64,000 bases of DNA from Bradyrhizobium sp. SSBR45G (lineage in GTDB: Bacteria > Pseudomonadota > Alphaproteobacteria > Rhizobiales > Xanthobacteraceae): the NCBI RefSeq assembly GCF_030159255.1, contig NZ_BSCT01000001.1:558001-622000 (forward strand), read 5' to 3'. Below are positions 50,149 to 59,267 of the stretch, one piece after another; positions within the stretch are counted from its first letter, which is position 1; the number at the start of each line of letters is the position of its first letter. Both the position numbers and the translations under genes were made by a program. The notes under the pieces are model-generated. The model did not search any database. It was not told the origin of the DNA and saw nothing but the letters and a program-made list of their open reading frames with translations.

Positions 50149-51930
50149 ATGGCAGCCAATACCTTCAACCCGACGGCGCTGGCGAATGGCACGTCCAATC
50201 TGCTGGTCCGCGCGTCGGCGCTGAACCTCTCGACCGACCTCGTCCAGGCCGGTGTCGTGTTCAACGACGCCACGCGTATCACGACCGGTTTGTTCTCGAC
50301 GCCGCAGAACAGCGGCAACTCCAACCCGTTCCTCACCAGCTACACGACCGATCTGCATGCCGTGCAGAACGACATCGCGGCGATGCTGGCCAATCCCGGT
50401 CAGGTCACGCTCGGTGGCCAGGCGTTCACGCTGAACGCGACCGACACCGCGGTGCTCACGCAGGTTTCGAGCGAGATCACGACGCTGATCAACGCGGCGC
50501 CGAACACGGCCAATCCGGCGACGCTCGCCGAAGCCGACCAGACCATCCACAACGTGCAGGCGATGATCCTGCAGCAGATCCAGGGTGACGCGCATCTGTC
50601 GTCGGCGCTGACCAACTTCACCTTCCTCGCCAACACCGGCGCCCAGGACGTCGCCTTCCAGTCGCTTCCCGCCGGTAACGACAGCACCGCGAATCTCGCC
50701 GCCGCAACCGGCGGCGACCTCATGGCCATCGGCCAGGTGTTCAACGCAGCCGCCGATCTCGCGCTCGGCGGCATCAGCGCCAACAATCTCGGTCAGGTCA
50801 CCGCGGACTTCACCGCCGTGCAGCAGGGACTGCAGGCGCTGCTCGCCGATCCGGCCAAGCTCGCCGCGCTCGAGGCGGGTCAGACGGCGGTGGCTGCACA
50901 GACCACGACGCTTCACCTGCAGACCATCCTCGGCCAGATCGGACTGCAGCTGAACAAGTACGACGCGGCCGAGGCCAACGCGAGCCCGACGGCCCTGCGC
51001 GGCACCGCCGACAACATCCTGGACATGATCGACGTGTTCCAGAATGACGCCGTGCTCAACAAGGCGGCCGGCGGCACCGGCATGCCGGGTCACGGCGGCG
51101 GCTTCTCGGAAATGCCGGGCGGTCTGACCGGGACGGTCACCAAGTTCCAGGACAACCAGGTGCAGACCAACTTCTGGGCCTCGTTCCTGGCGGAAGCCAA
51201 TACGCTCGGCAACAAGCTGGTCGCGGTGGCCAACGGCACAGCGGCGGCGACACAGGATATCATCACCCAGATCGCCAACTATCAGAACTTTGGTGTGCAG
51301 TTCAACAACGCGCAAGGCGCGGTCTTCCAAGGCCGCTTCGACAACGAGCTGGCCGCGGGCGCGCTGCAGTCCGACTCGGCCATGGCCACGAAGGCGTTGC
51401 AAGGCATCTTGAACGGCGACACCGGTGCCGCGCTTGCCACCGACAACGCCATGCTGCAGGCGGCCGCCGCCAACTTCATCGGCAACGCCGGTGACATCGG
51501 TGGCAACAACATGGCCATCGGCGGCGCTAGCTACGTGGGTTCGGCAACCTCCTTCGTGACCGCCACATCGGTCAACGGCATCGCCATGGGCACGGGAGCG
51601 CCAGCCGGCGCCAACCCGAACATCGCCAATGGCACCGGCGGCACGCCTGCGAGCACCACCACTCCGGCACCGACGACACCGACGCCGACGACACCGGCTC
51701 CGACCACGCCGGCCCCGACCACCGGCGGCGGAACTACGACGACACCGGCACCGACCACTCCGGCCACCGGCGGAACGACCAACAACACCAACACCACGAC
51801 GACGCATCACCACCACCATCACAGCCACGGCCACCACACGGCGGCAGCGGCGCCGGCTGGCACGGCGGCCGCGGCGTCGAGCGGTCCCGACATGTCGCAT
51901 CACCACGCAATGCATCACATGTGGGCCTGA
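50149..51930 (+). CDS. Putative type I secreted protein, one module, Thr/Pro linker and His-rich tail
   Basis: This 593-residue paralogue of the 46295 product carries one module (residues about 6-500) with the same N-terminus (TFNPTALANGTSNLLVRASA) and the same GGLTGTVTKFQDNQVQTNFW and GILNGDTGAALATDNAM segments. Residues about 505-550 are a mucin-like Thr/Pro/Ala stretch (TTPAPTTPTPTTPAPTTPAP). The end is His-rich (THHHHHHSHGHH) and closes with GPDMSHHHAMHHMWA, identical to the paralogue. There is no signal peptide. By context it is a type I secretion substrate; the Thr/Pro stretch is a plausible site for O-glycosylation by the heptosyltransferase upstream. Both points are inference. A strong hairpin follows the gene. 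Confidence 0.85.
   Translation: MAANTFNPTALANGTSNLLVRASALNLSTDLVQAGVVFNDATRITTGLFSTPQNSGNSNPFLTSYTTDLHAVQNDIAAMLANPGQVTLGGQAFTLNATDTAVLTQVSSEITTLINAAPNTANPATLAEADQTIHNVQAMILQQIQGDAHLSSALTNFTFLANTGAQDVAFQSLPAGNDSTANLAAATGGDLMAIGQVFNAAADLALGGISANNLGQVTADFTAVQQGLQALLADPAKLAALEAGQTAVAAQTTTLHLQTILGQIGLQLNKYDAAEANASPTALRGTADNILDMIDVFQNDAVLNKAAGGTGMPGHGGGFSEMPGGLTGTVTKFQDNQVQTNFWASFLAEANTLGNKLVAVANGTAAATQDIITQIANYQNFGVQFNNAQGAVFQGRFDNELAAGALQSDSAMATKALQGILNGDTGAALATDNAMLQAAAANFIGNAGDIGGNNMAIGGASYVGSATSFVTATSVNGIAMGTGAPAGANPNIANGTGGTPASTTTPAPTTPTPTTPAPTTPAPTTGGGTTTTPAPTTPATGGTTNNTNTTTTHHHHHHSHGHHTAAAAPAGTAAAASSGPDMSHHHAMHHMWA
51655..51780 (+). repeat. Low-complexity Thr/Pro-coding repeat
   Basis: Irregular repeats of ACNCCG/CCGACC-type triplets encode the TTPAPTTPTPTTP stretch of the second secreted protein. 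Such sequences are prone to copy-number change and may vary between strains. Confidence 0.7.
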
Positions 51931-51957
51931 CGTCGTCAGCAACGCCATCTCAATCTT

Positions 51958-51988
51958 GGCCGGCACAGACCTCAGGTCTGTGCCGGCC
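51958..51988 (+). terminator. Strong intrinsic terminator-like hairpin
   Basis: GGCCGGCACAGACCT (51958-51972) and AGGTCTGTGCCGGCC (51974-51988) form a near-perfect palindrome, followed by TTGTTGCGTTT. It lies 27 bases after the stop of the second secreted-protein gene and should end its transcript. Confidence 0.75.
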
Positions 51989-52151
51989 TTGTTGCGTTTG
52001 ACGACGACAGCGACATCACTTCCCCCTCGCCGAGGCGTACGGCCCTCGAAGGGTTCTAGGTGGTCGATTCCGTTCGGCCCCAGCTTAGCCTCCGTTTCGC
52101 TTCAATCCGCCCGGACAACGGTTTCGGTCGAACATTCAGCAAGTTGTGATC

Positions 52152-55100
52152 ATGAACGAGCTCGCCGTCGCCGTCCGCCCTCGCCTCGTCCCCGCACCAG
52201 CCGACGGCGGACAACCACCGACAGCCGCGATCAACGAGCGAGCCCTGCGTGTCGCCGAAGAGGCCTATCGCAAAGTGCTGGCGCTGCAGCCCCGGCATTT
52301 CCGCACCCTGTGCAGCCTGGCGATGGTCCGCCTGCAGCTCGGCGACGCGCATGAGGCGCGGACGTTGCTGGACCAGGCCGCTGAGGAGACCGGCGACTCC
52401 GCGGAACTGCACCTGTCGCTCGGCAAGACCTTCGCCGGTCTCGGCGATCTCGCCAAGGCGAGCACGCATCTGCAGCGCGCGGTCGCGCTCGACGGCACGT
52501 CGACCGAGGCGCGCTTTCTGCTCGGCAGCGCGCTCACCAGCCTTGGTGATCCCGCCAGCGCGGTGCGACACCTCGAGCAGGCGCTCGCCGACCGTCCCGG
52601 CGACGCCGATGCCCACCAGGCCCTCGGCTTCGCCCTGCAGCGGCTGGCTCAGTATGAGCGCGCGCTGTCGCATCACGAGGCCGCACTCGCGGCGCGGCCG
52701 GACTTCGCGGCGGCTGCGGCGAGTCTCGGTGACGCCTGCCGCGTGCTCGGACGGCATGCCGAAGCCATTGCGCATTATCAGCGCGCGCTCACGACCCAAC
52801 CCAACGCACCGGTCGTGCTGCTGAACATCGGCGGCTGCCAGCAGGCCATTGGCCAGCTCGATGCGGCCGTGCGGACCTATCAGCAAGTCCTCGCGCTGAG
52901 TCCTCACCTCGCCGAGGCGCACTACAATCTCGCCAATCTTCATCTCGACATGAACAGCTGGCCGGCGGCCATCTTCCACTACGAACGCGCCATCGCCGAA
53001 CGGCCGGATTTCCCCGAGGCCCACAACAATCTTGCCAATGCGCTGCAATCGCGCGGCAGGTCGAACGAGGCCCTGGCGCACTACGACGAGGCCTTGCGCC
53101 GGCGCCCCGACTACGCGACCGCCCACCGCAACCGCGGCGATACGCTTCGCAACATGAAGCGCTTCGAGGAGGCCATCGCGAGCTATCGGACCGCCCTCGT
53201 CCATGATCCGCGCGATACGACCACGATGAATCATCTGGCCGGCGTGCTGATGATCCTGGGACGGCTGGACGAGGCGGCGCGGGCCTATGAGTCCGCGCTG
53301 GCGATCAATCCGCGCAATGCCGGCGTGCATCTGAACTACGGTGTCGTCAAGCCGTTCAAGGTTGACGACGTGCGCTGGGCGCCGCTGCAGGAGCTGGCGG
53401 CGAACTCCGAGACGCTCAGCGAGGACGCGCGGATCGCGCTGCACTTCACCCTCGGGCGCGCCTTTGCCGACATCAAGGATGGCGAACGGTCACTGCTGCA
53501 TCTCAACGCCGGAAACGGCCTCGAGCGGCGCCGCATCAACTACGACGAGAACCAGACGCTGCGCCAGATCGAACGCATCCGCGCGATCTTCTCCAAGGAG
53601 ATGCTGCAGGCGCGCGCCGGCCATGGCGATCCGTCGCAGGCCCCCGTCTTCATCATCGGCATGCCGCGGTCCGGCACCAGCCTGGTCGAGCAGGTCCTGG
53701 CCAGCCATCCTGCCGTGCATGGCGCCGGCGAGGTCAACTATTTCGCCGCAGCCGCCGGGCAGTTCACCGATCGCGCCCGCGGCGACTATCCTGAGATGCT
53801 CGCCAAACTGTCCGATGCCGATTTCGGGACCCTGGCCCGCGCCTATCTGCAGCGTTTCACGGAGCTTCCGGCGGACACCAAGCGCATCGCCGACAAGATG
53901 CCGTCGAACTTCCTGTTTGCGGGGCTGATCCATCTCGCCCTGCCAAATGCCCGCATCATTCACGTCCGGCGCAATCCCATCGATACGTGCCTGTCGTGCT
54001 ATACCCAGTTGTTCGCCGAGCCGCAGCCGTTTGCCTACGACCTCGCCGAACTGGGCCGCTACTTCAGGGCCTACGAGGCGCTGATGAGCCATTGGCGTGC
54101 GGTCCTGCCGCAGGGCCTCATGCTCGAGTTGTCCTACGAGGACGTCGTGCGCGACTTCGAGCCGAATGCCCGCAAGATCGTCGCGCATTGCGGGCTCGAC
54201 TGGGATGAGGCCTGCCTCTCCTTCCATGAGAACGAGCGCCCGGTGAACACCGCGAGCCTGGTCCAGGTCCGCAAGCCGCTGTTCAGCGGATCGGTCGGCC
54301 GCTGGCGCATGTATGGCGACCGGCTGAAGCCGCTGCTCGATGCGCTCGGAACCGAGGCGCTGCGGCCGACGATTGCCGAGGCGATCGCCGGCGTGGCCCA
54401 GCCTCAGCCCGTGAACGTCGCCCCGCCGGTGGTCACGCCGACGACGGACTCCCGCCCGTTCGACGCCACGCGGCTTGCGTCCCTGCAGACGCTGGCAGAC
54501 GGCGTCGTGGCCGTCGCCAAGAAGCTGCAGAGCCGCGGCGAAATCGGCGATGCCGAGCAGATCTTCAAGCTGATCCTTGCCGGACAGCCGGCCAATTTCG
54601 ACGCCCTCGTCGGCCTCGGGATGATCTCGACCACCACCAACCGGCTCGATGAGGCCAAGGACTACTTCCAGCGCGCGGTGGCGGTGAACGACAAGTCCGC
54701 CGAGGCCCATGGCAGCATCGGCGCCGTGGAAGCCTCCGCCGGCCGCTACGATGCGGCGGTCCAGTACTACGAGACCGCGCTCGGGCTGGCGCCGAGCCAT
54801 CCGGGCATCCTCTACGCCTTCGCCATGGTGCGCCAGAACCAGGGTCTGATCGAGGAGGCGATGGCCCTGCTCAGGCGGGCCATCGAGAACAAGCCACAGC
54901 ACCTCGACGCGCATTTCGCGCTGGGCAACCTGCTGTATACGGCCGGCAAGGACATCGAGGCGGCGAAATGCTACCTCAAGGTCCTCGACTTCAGCCCGGA
55001 GCACGCCGAGACCCACAACAACATCGCCAATGTCCTGTTGCGCCAGGGCCATCGCGAGCGCGCGATCGAGCATTACAAGCGGGCGATCGCCAGCCGGCCC

Positions 55101-56381
55101 GATTATGCCGACGCCTATGGCAATCTCGGCAATGCCTATCTCGAGCTCAACCGCCTCGACGAGTCGATCGAGCAGAACCTCCTGGCCATCAAGATCAAGC
55201 CGGAGCGCTTCGGCTCCTACAACAATCTGGGCGTCGCCTACCAGGCGCTCGGCCGCTTCGAGGAGGCGACCGCGGCGTTCCAGAAGGCGCTGGAGCTGGC
55301 GCCGGACGATGCGCCGATCCATCTCAACCTCGCGAACATGTCCAAGTTCAAGCCGGAGGACAGCCGGCTGCCCAGCCTGCGGCGGCTGATCGAACGTGTC
55401 GACCAGCTCGATGAGGAGAAGCAGATCGCGGCGCATTTCGCGTTTGGCAAGGCGCTGTCCGATCTCAAGGACTACGACGCCGCTTTCTCGCATCTGCACA
55501 AGGCCAACACGCTCAAGCGCAAGAGCTTCGACTATGATCCGGAGCAGCGGCTCGCCATGATGCAGAACGTCGCCAGCCGCTTCACGCCCGAGTTCTTCCG
55601 CTCGGTCGCGGGGCATGGCGACGATTCCTGGGCGCCGATTTTCATCGTCGGCATGCCGCGCTCCGGAACGACGCTGATGGAGCAGGTGCTGGCGAGCCAT
55701 TCCAAGGTGTTCGGCGCGGGCGAGCTCGAGACCTTCAAGGAGCTGGTCGGCGAATGCGCCCACCGGCAGAAGGTCGTTCCCGCCTTCCCCGACCTGATCG
55801 CGCTGCTGCCGCCGGAGGAGATGACGAAGCTCGGCCAGGACTATACGTCCCGCGTCCGCGTGCTGGCGCCGGAGGCCGAGCGCATCGTCGACAAGATGCC
55901 GCTGAACTTCCTGTTCGTCGGGCTGATCCACGCGGCGTTCCCGCGGGCCAGGATCATCAACACGCGCCGCGACCCGCTCGACAATTGCGTGTCATGCTAT
56001 TCGCTGCTGTTCACCGGCGCGCAGCCGTTCGCCTACGACCTGACCGAGCTCGGCCACTACTACCGGGGCTACGAGGGCGTGATGGAGCACTGGCACAAGG
56101 TGCTGCCGCCCGGCGTCCTGATGGATGTTCACTACGAGGATCTGGTCGACGATCTCGAAGGAAGCTCGCGCCGCGTGCTCGCCCATTGCGGCCTCGACTG
56201 GGAGGATGCCTGCCTCGACTTCCACCGCACCGAGCGCATGGTGCGGACCGCGAGCCTGATGCAGGTGCGCGAGCCGATCTACCGCCGTTCGATCGGAAGC
56301 TGGCGCCGCTACGAGAAGCATCTTGGGCCGTTGTGCGAGGCACTCGGCATCGAGACTCCGCCGCCGGCGGAGACGACCTGA
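52152..56381 (+). CDS. Double TPR-sulfotransferase protein (1409 residues)
   Basis: The protein is an internal duplication of a TPR array plus a sulfotransferase domain. TPR array 1 covers about 25-420 (AEAHYNLANLHLDMNSWPAA, AHNNLANALQSRGRSNEALA). Sulfotransferase 1 has its 5'-phosphosulfate motif FIIGMPRSGTSLVEQVLASH at about 500-519, then ADKMPSNFLFAGLIHLALPN and RIIHVRRNPIDTCLSCYTQL. TPR array 2 runs from about 790 to 1080 and sulfotransferase 2 has FIVGMPRSGTTLMEQVLASH at about 1164-1183, with NTRRDPLDNCVSCYSLLF. This layout resembles bacterial TPR-sulfotransferases related to protein-tyrosine sulfotransferase, transferring sulfate from PAPS. It is cytoplasmic. As last gene of the secretion locus it may sulfate the secreted proteins or their glycans; this is inferred. 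ATG 52152 is preferred over GTG 52146. Confidence 0.88.
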   Translation: MNELAVAVRPRLVPAPADGGQPPTAAINERALRVAEEAYRKVLALQPRHFRTLCSLAMVRLQLGDAHEARTLLDQAAEETGDSAELHLSLGKTFAGLGDLAKASTHLQRAVALDGTSTEARFLLGSALTSLGDPASAVRHLEQALADRPGDADAHQALGFALQRLAQYERALSHHEAALAARPDFAAAAASLGDACRVLGRHAEAIAHYQRALTTQPNAPVVLLNIGGCQQAIGQLDAAVRTYQQVLALSPHLAEAHYNLANLHLDMNSWPAAIFHYERAIAERPDFPEAHNNLANALQSRGRSNEALAHYDEALRRRPDYATAHRNRGDTLRNMKRFEEAIASYRTALVHDPRDTTTMNHLAGVLMILGRLDEAARAYESALAINPRNAGVHLNYGVVKPFKVDDVRWAPLQELAANSETLSEDARIALHFTLGRAFADIKDGERSLLHLNAGNGLERRRINYDENQTLRQIERIRAIFSKEMLQARAGHGDPSQAPVFIIGMPRSGTSLVEQVLASHPAVHGAGEVNYFAAAAGQFTDRARGDYPEMLAKLSDADFGTLARAYLQRFTELPADTKRIADKMPSNFLFAGLIHLALPNARIIHVRRNPIDTCLSCYTQLFAEPQPFAYDLAELGRYFRAYEALMSHWRAVLPQGLMLELSYEDVVRDFEPNARKIVAHCGLDWDEACLSFHENERPVNTASLVQVRKPLFSGSVGRWRMYGDRLKPLLDALGTEALRPTIAEAIAGVAQPQPVNVAPPVVTPTTDSRPFDATRLASLQTLADGVVAVAKKLQSRGEIGDAEQIFKLILAGQPANFDALVGLGMISTTTNRLDEAKDYFQRAVAVNDKSAEAHGSIGAVEASAGRYDAAVQYYETALGLAPSHPGILYAFAMVRQNQGLIEEAMALLRRAIENKPQHLDAHFALGNLLYTAGKDIEAAKCYLKVLDFSPEHAETHNNIANVLLRQGHRERAIEHYKRAIASRPDYADAYGNLGNAYLELNRLDESIEQNLLAIKIKPERFGSYNNLGVAYQALGRFEEATAAFQKALELAPDDAPIHLNLANMSKFKPEDSRLPSLRRLIERVDQLDEEKQIAAHFAFGKALSDLKDYDAAFSHLHKANTLKRKSFDYDPEQRLAMMQNVASRFTPEFFRSVAGHGDDSWAPIFIVGMPRSGTTLMEQVLASHSKVFGAGELETFKELVGECAHRQKVVPAFPDLIALLPPEEMTKLGQDYTSRVRVLAPEAERIVDKMPLNFLFVGLIHAAFPRARIINTRRDPLDNCVSCYSLLFTGAQPFAYDLTELGHYYRGYEGVMEHWHKVLPPGVLMDVHYEDLVDDLEGSSRRVLAHCGLDWEDACLDFHRTERMVRTASLMQVREPIYRRSIGSWRRYEKHLGPLCEALGIETPPPAETT

Positions 56382-57120
56382 CCGCCGGCAAATAACCGGG
56401 TGCTGTTGCCCAGGGATCGGTGACAGGCGCGGCACCCGGCTATCCGGCCGCGCGGCGGAGCGGCTTACACATTGTGCGCGAGGGCATTTAAGAAATTATC
56501 TTCATCATACCCAAAAGCGTCAGTTTTACTACGCACGAGGAACAACTCATTACACAACCAATAATTGTATCGCAAAACTGCGCCCAGGTTGGCGCGAGTA
56601 GCGTTCGTAGATCGGTCAAATACCTGCCGATAAAGCCACGCCTGCTGCCCAAAGATCGTTCGGCCCTGCGGCGCAGCTGATAGTCCAGCTCATTAGTTCG
56701 ATCAGGGCCGGCTCATCGTCTCAGTCGAGACGTGGCGGCTTGGACAGCGATGGCAACTGGCGACGGGAGGACAGGATGCGCCGCATGCCATGGCGGCCTG
56801 CCTGCGACGAACTGGTCGGCCGGGACCGAGGCGAGATCATTGATGCCGGCTGACCCGGCGCGCGCGGTGAGCCGTTCCGGACTGCGACCGTCGCGGCCGC
56901 GGCGCTCCGCGCCGTCCGGGACGGACCTGCATTCTCCCCACCGCAAAGCCCTGCCCGTTCAGCATCTTCATGCCGGTCCGGTGTGCCCGGGCGGCGATTG
57001 TGAGGAAAGCACAGCAGGCGCTTGACCTGGGCGCCAAGGCTTGATTTGACCCGATGTCGTGCCGGTCTCGAGACCGCAGACCGGACGTCCTCCCGCCCCA
57101 ACCATGGAAGATCCCTGACC
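56382..57120. other. Spacer (739 bases) without a supported gene
   Basis: No convincing gene was found; frames on both strands are Arg/Ala-rich. An AT-rich stretch lies at about 56485-56580. No terminator with a clear stem was found directly after the sulfotransferase gene. Confidence 0.4.
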
Positions 57121-57714
57121 ATGCGTATCACCCTCGTCGGCTCCCGCCATTTCGGTGTCGCCACACTGAACATGCTGCGCGAGAGAGACATCGAGATCGC
57201 TCGCGTGGTCGTCCACGACGCCGAGGACCGGCTGGCTGCCGCGGCACGTGCCGCCGGGATCGAGGTCGTGGTCCAGGCCGATCCGAAGGTCGTTCCCGCC
57301 AGCGAAATCGCTCCCGGAACGGACCTGATCGTGACGGCGCACAGCCATGCCCGCGTCACCCAGGAGGCGGTTGCTGCCGCGCGCCTCGGCGGTATCGGCT
57401 ACCATCCCTCGCTGCTGCCGCGGCATCGCGGCATCGCCGCCGTGGAATGGACCATCAAGGAAGGCGATCCGGTCTCAGGCGGCACCATCTATCATCTGGC
57501 CGAGCGGATGGATGCGGGGGCCATCGCGGCGCAGGACTGGTGCTTCGTCAGGAAGGGCGAGACGGCCCGCGAATTATGGGAGCGCGCGCTGGCGCCGCTC
57601 GGCCTCAAGCTGCTCGGCGACGTCGTCGAATCGGCCAAGGCGACCGGCACGATTCCCGCCAAGCCGCAGGACGAGCAGTTCGCCACCAAGGCGCCGAGCA
57701 TCACGCCGCACTGA
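57121..57714 (+). CDS. Formyltransferase-family protein
   Basis: The 197-residue protein begins MRITLVGSRHFGVATLNMLR and has the core of the folate-dependent formyltransferase fold, with the active-site loop GIGYHPSLLPRHRGIAAVEW and then DPVSGGTIYHLAERMDAGAI. The HPSLLP motif and the following Asp of MDAGAI are the catalytic His and Asp of methionyl-tRNA formyltransferase, GAR transformylase and the hydrolase domain of formyl-THF dehydrogenase. The Asn normally two residues before the His is Tyr, as in formyl-THF dehydrogenase. At about 200 residues it has only the catalytic domain, so it is not Fmt. It may N-formylate an amino sugar or hydrolyse 10-formyl-THF. GGAAG precedes the ATG. Its placement after the modification locus may be accidental. 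Confidence 0.85.
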   Translation: MRITLVGSRHFGVATLNMLRERDIEIARVVVHDAEDRLAAAARAAGIEVVVQADPKVVPASEIAPGTDLIVTAHSHARVTQEAVAAARLGGIGYHPSLLPRHRGIAAVEWTIKEGDPVSGGTIYHLAERMDAGAIAAQDWCFVRKGETARELWERALAPLGLKLLGDVVESAKATGTIPAKPQDEQFATKAPSITPH

Positions 57715-57995
57715 ACGCAATTCCAGGCCTACAGCCTGACCCGGCTGGCTGCTCCGCAGCCGTCCCAGCGAACGGCTGGCCAGTCAACGCCAGGCTGTGG
57801 CGGACGTCTGCTCATGTTGTGCGTGAAGGCGCAGTTTGCCCACAATGCCGCCAGAATGGCTCAAGAGCGCGTTTCGCGTTAATCCTTAATAGCCTGAAAC
57901 TGCTCGCTAAAATTTGGTTTTGGCAGTGCGGCAAATTTTCGTCACAATTCCTCCAAATAAGCTTCTCTCATCAACGACATTGAGGGACAAGATTC

Positions 57996-58346
57996 ATGCG
58001 TCTCGACCGCATTGGAATGGCTTTCGCCGCGTCGATCCTGCTGGGTGGCGCCGCCGCTCCCGCATTCGCCCAGTCGCCCTATGACGGCCAGTGGCAGGTC
58101 ACGATCGTTACCAGCAGCGGCAGCTGTGAGCCGACGGCTAGCTCGACCCTGACCGTCGCGGACGGTAAGGTTTCGGCGGCCGGCGCCAACGTGACGGGCT
58201 CGATTGGGCGCGAAGGCTTGGTGAAGGTCTCGATCAATGGCGCCTATGCGAATGGTCAGCTCAATGGCAATTCCGGCTCGGGAAAATGGAACGGAGCATC
58301 CGCGGGTATCCCGTGCAGCGGACGCTGGCAGGCATCCCGGCTGTAA
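57996..58346 (+). CDS. Small exported protein of unknown function
   Basis: The 116-residue product starts after GAGGGACAAGATTC and has a clear signal peptide (MRLDRIGMAFAASILLGGAA, cleavage near AFAQS). The mature part starts SPYDGQWQVTIVTSSGSCEP and ends GIPCSGRWQASRL, with two Cys that could form a disulfide, and beta-strand-rich Gly/Asn/Ser sequence between. It resembles short DGxW-type exported beta proteins of rhizobia with no known function. It is followed 7 bases later by another exported protein, probably in one operon. Confidence 0.8.
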   Translation: MRLDRIGMAFAASILLGGAAAPAFAQSPYDGQWQVTIVTSSGSCEPTASSTLTVADGKVSAAGANVTGSIGREGLVKVSINGAYANGQLNGNSGSGKWNGASAGIPCSGRWQASRL

Positions 58347-58353
58347 CGGATCA

Positions 58354-58836
58354 ATGTTTCCGAGCTGGTCCAGGCGGCGGCTTCCGGTCGCCGCCGTTTT
58401 GATGTCCGCCCTTCTCTCCGCATCCCCGACGCGCGCCGATCCGGGCATCTTCACCGGCCTGGCCGGGAATTGGGGCGGCAGCGGTACCGTTGCGCTCGAG
58501 GACGGATCGACCGAGCGCATCCGTTGCCGGGCGAGCTACGGCGTCACCGGGCCCAGGATGAACCTGATTCTCACCTGTGCGAGCGACGCCTACAAGTTCG
58601 GCCTGCAGGCCGACGTCGTCGCCGAGGGTTCGACCATCTCGGGAACCTGGAGCGAGACCAGCCGCGGCGTCAGCGGCGTGCTGGAGGGGCGCGGCGGCGG
58701 GGGCAACTTCCAGCTGCTCGCGACCACCGCCGGCTTCAACGCCAACATTGCGCTCGCGACCCGCGGCAACAAGCAATCGGTGTCGATCCGGGCCGACAGC
58801 CAGTTCCGCGCAGCGAGCATCTCGCTGTCGCGGTGA
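58354..58836 (+). CDS. Exported beta-rich protein of unknown function
   Basis: From ATG 58354 the 160-residue product has a signal peptide (RRRLPVAAVLMSALLSASPT, cleavage near RADP). The mature sequence GIFTGLAGNWGGSGTVALED, TERIRCRASYGV, LILTCASDAYKFGLQADVVA and GTWSETSRGVSGVLEG is rich in short strands, a lipocalin-like or beta-barrel pattern, with two Cys. No family is named. It follows the preceding exported protein by 7 bases and ends 6 bases before the stop of the convergent gene. Confidence 0.75.
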   Translation: MFPSWSRRRLPVAAVLMSALLSASPTRADPGIFTGLAGNWGGSGTVALEDGSTERIRCRASYGVTGPRMNLILTCASDAYKFGLQADVVAEGSTISGTWSETSRGVSGVLEGRGGGGNFQLLATTAGFNANIALATRGNKQSVSIRADSQFRAASISLSR

Positions 58837-58842
58837 TGGCGC

Positions 58843-59070
58843 TCAGGCGCGCCGGGCGCCGGGGTTCGGCCCGGCAGCCGGCGGCGGCGCCAGCTGGGCA
58901 GCGGTGCGCTTGATGGTCTTGGCGACCAGCAGCGCCTGCTCCCGGGTGAGGGCAAAATCCTGCACGCCCTTCTGGGTGGTCAGCGACAGCACCATCAGAT
59001 GAGGCTCGCGCTCCGGCCAGCCGGTGGCGAAGGCGGTCAGGAACTCGGCTGAGGCGGCACGGTCGGTCAT
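58843..59070 (-). CDS. Hypothetical 75-residue protein
   Basis: The product from ATG 59070 begins MTDRAASAEFLTAFATGWPE and continues MVLSLTTQKGVQDFALTREQ and ALLVAKTIKRTAAQLAPPPA. It looks like a small soluble alpha/beta protein with a Pro/Ala-rich end. A longer upstream frame exists but is basic and lacks a ribosome binding site. No family is recognised. It is convergent with the exported proteins and divergent from the transporter. Confidence 0.6.
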   Translation of the reverse strand: MTDRAASAEFLTAFATGWPEREPHLMVLSLTTQKGVQDFALTREQALLVAKTIKRTAAQLAPPPAAGPNPGARRA

Positions 59071-59267
59071 GTCAAAGCTGCCCTTGGATGTTTTCGCGGC
59101 GGTCGCTTTAGGACGAAACGCCGTCACACTCCACGCTTTTCTCACCGGCTTCTGCCGCCATTTGCTGCCGCGTTGATGCACTGCATCGTTGATTTCATTT
59201 GCAATGCCGTGCACCCGAGGTGATACAGCCGCTCCTCCTCGTCTCGCCCGCCTCCCGCTTCGGCCTC

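Noticed and set aside
50146..51966. 606-codon minus-strand frame opposite the second secreted protein
   Set aside because: It is Gly/Arg/Val-rich antisense text caused by the repetitive GC-rich gene; the plus frame has a ribosome binding site and a paralogue.
56323..57359. Frames of 90-210 codons between the sulfotransferase and formyltransferase genes
   Set aside because: They overlap each other on both strands, are Arg/Ala/Ser-rich and lack start signals.
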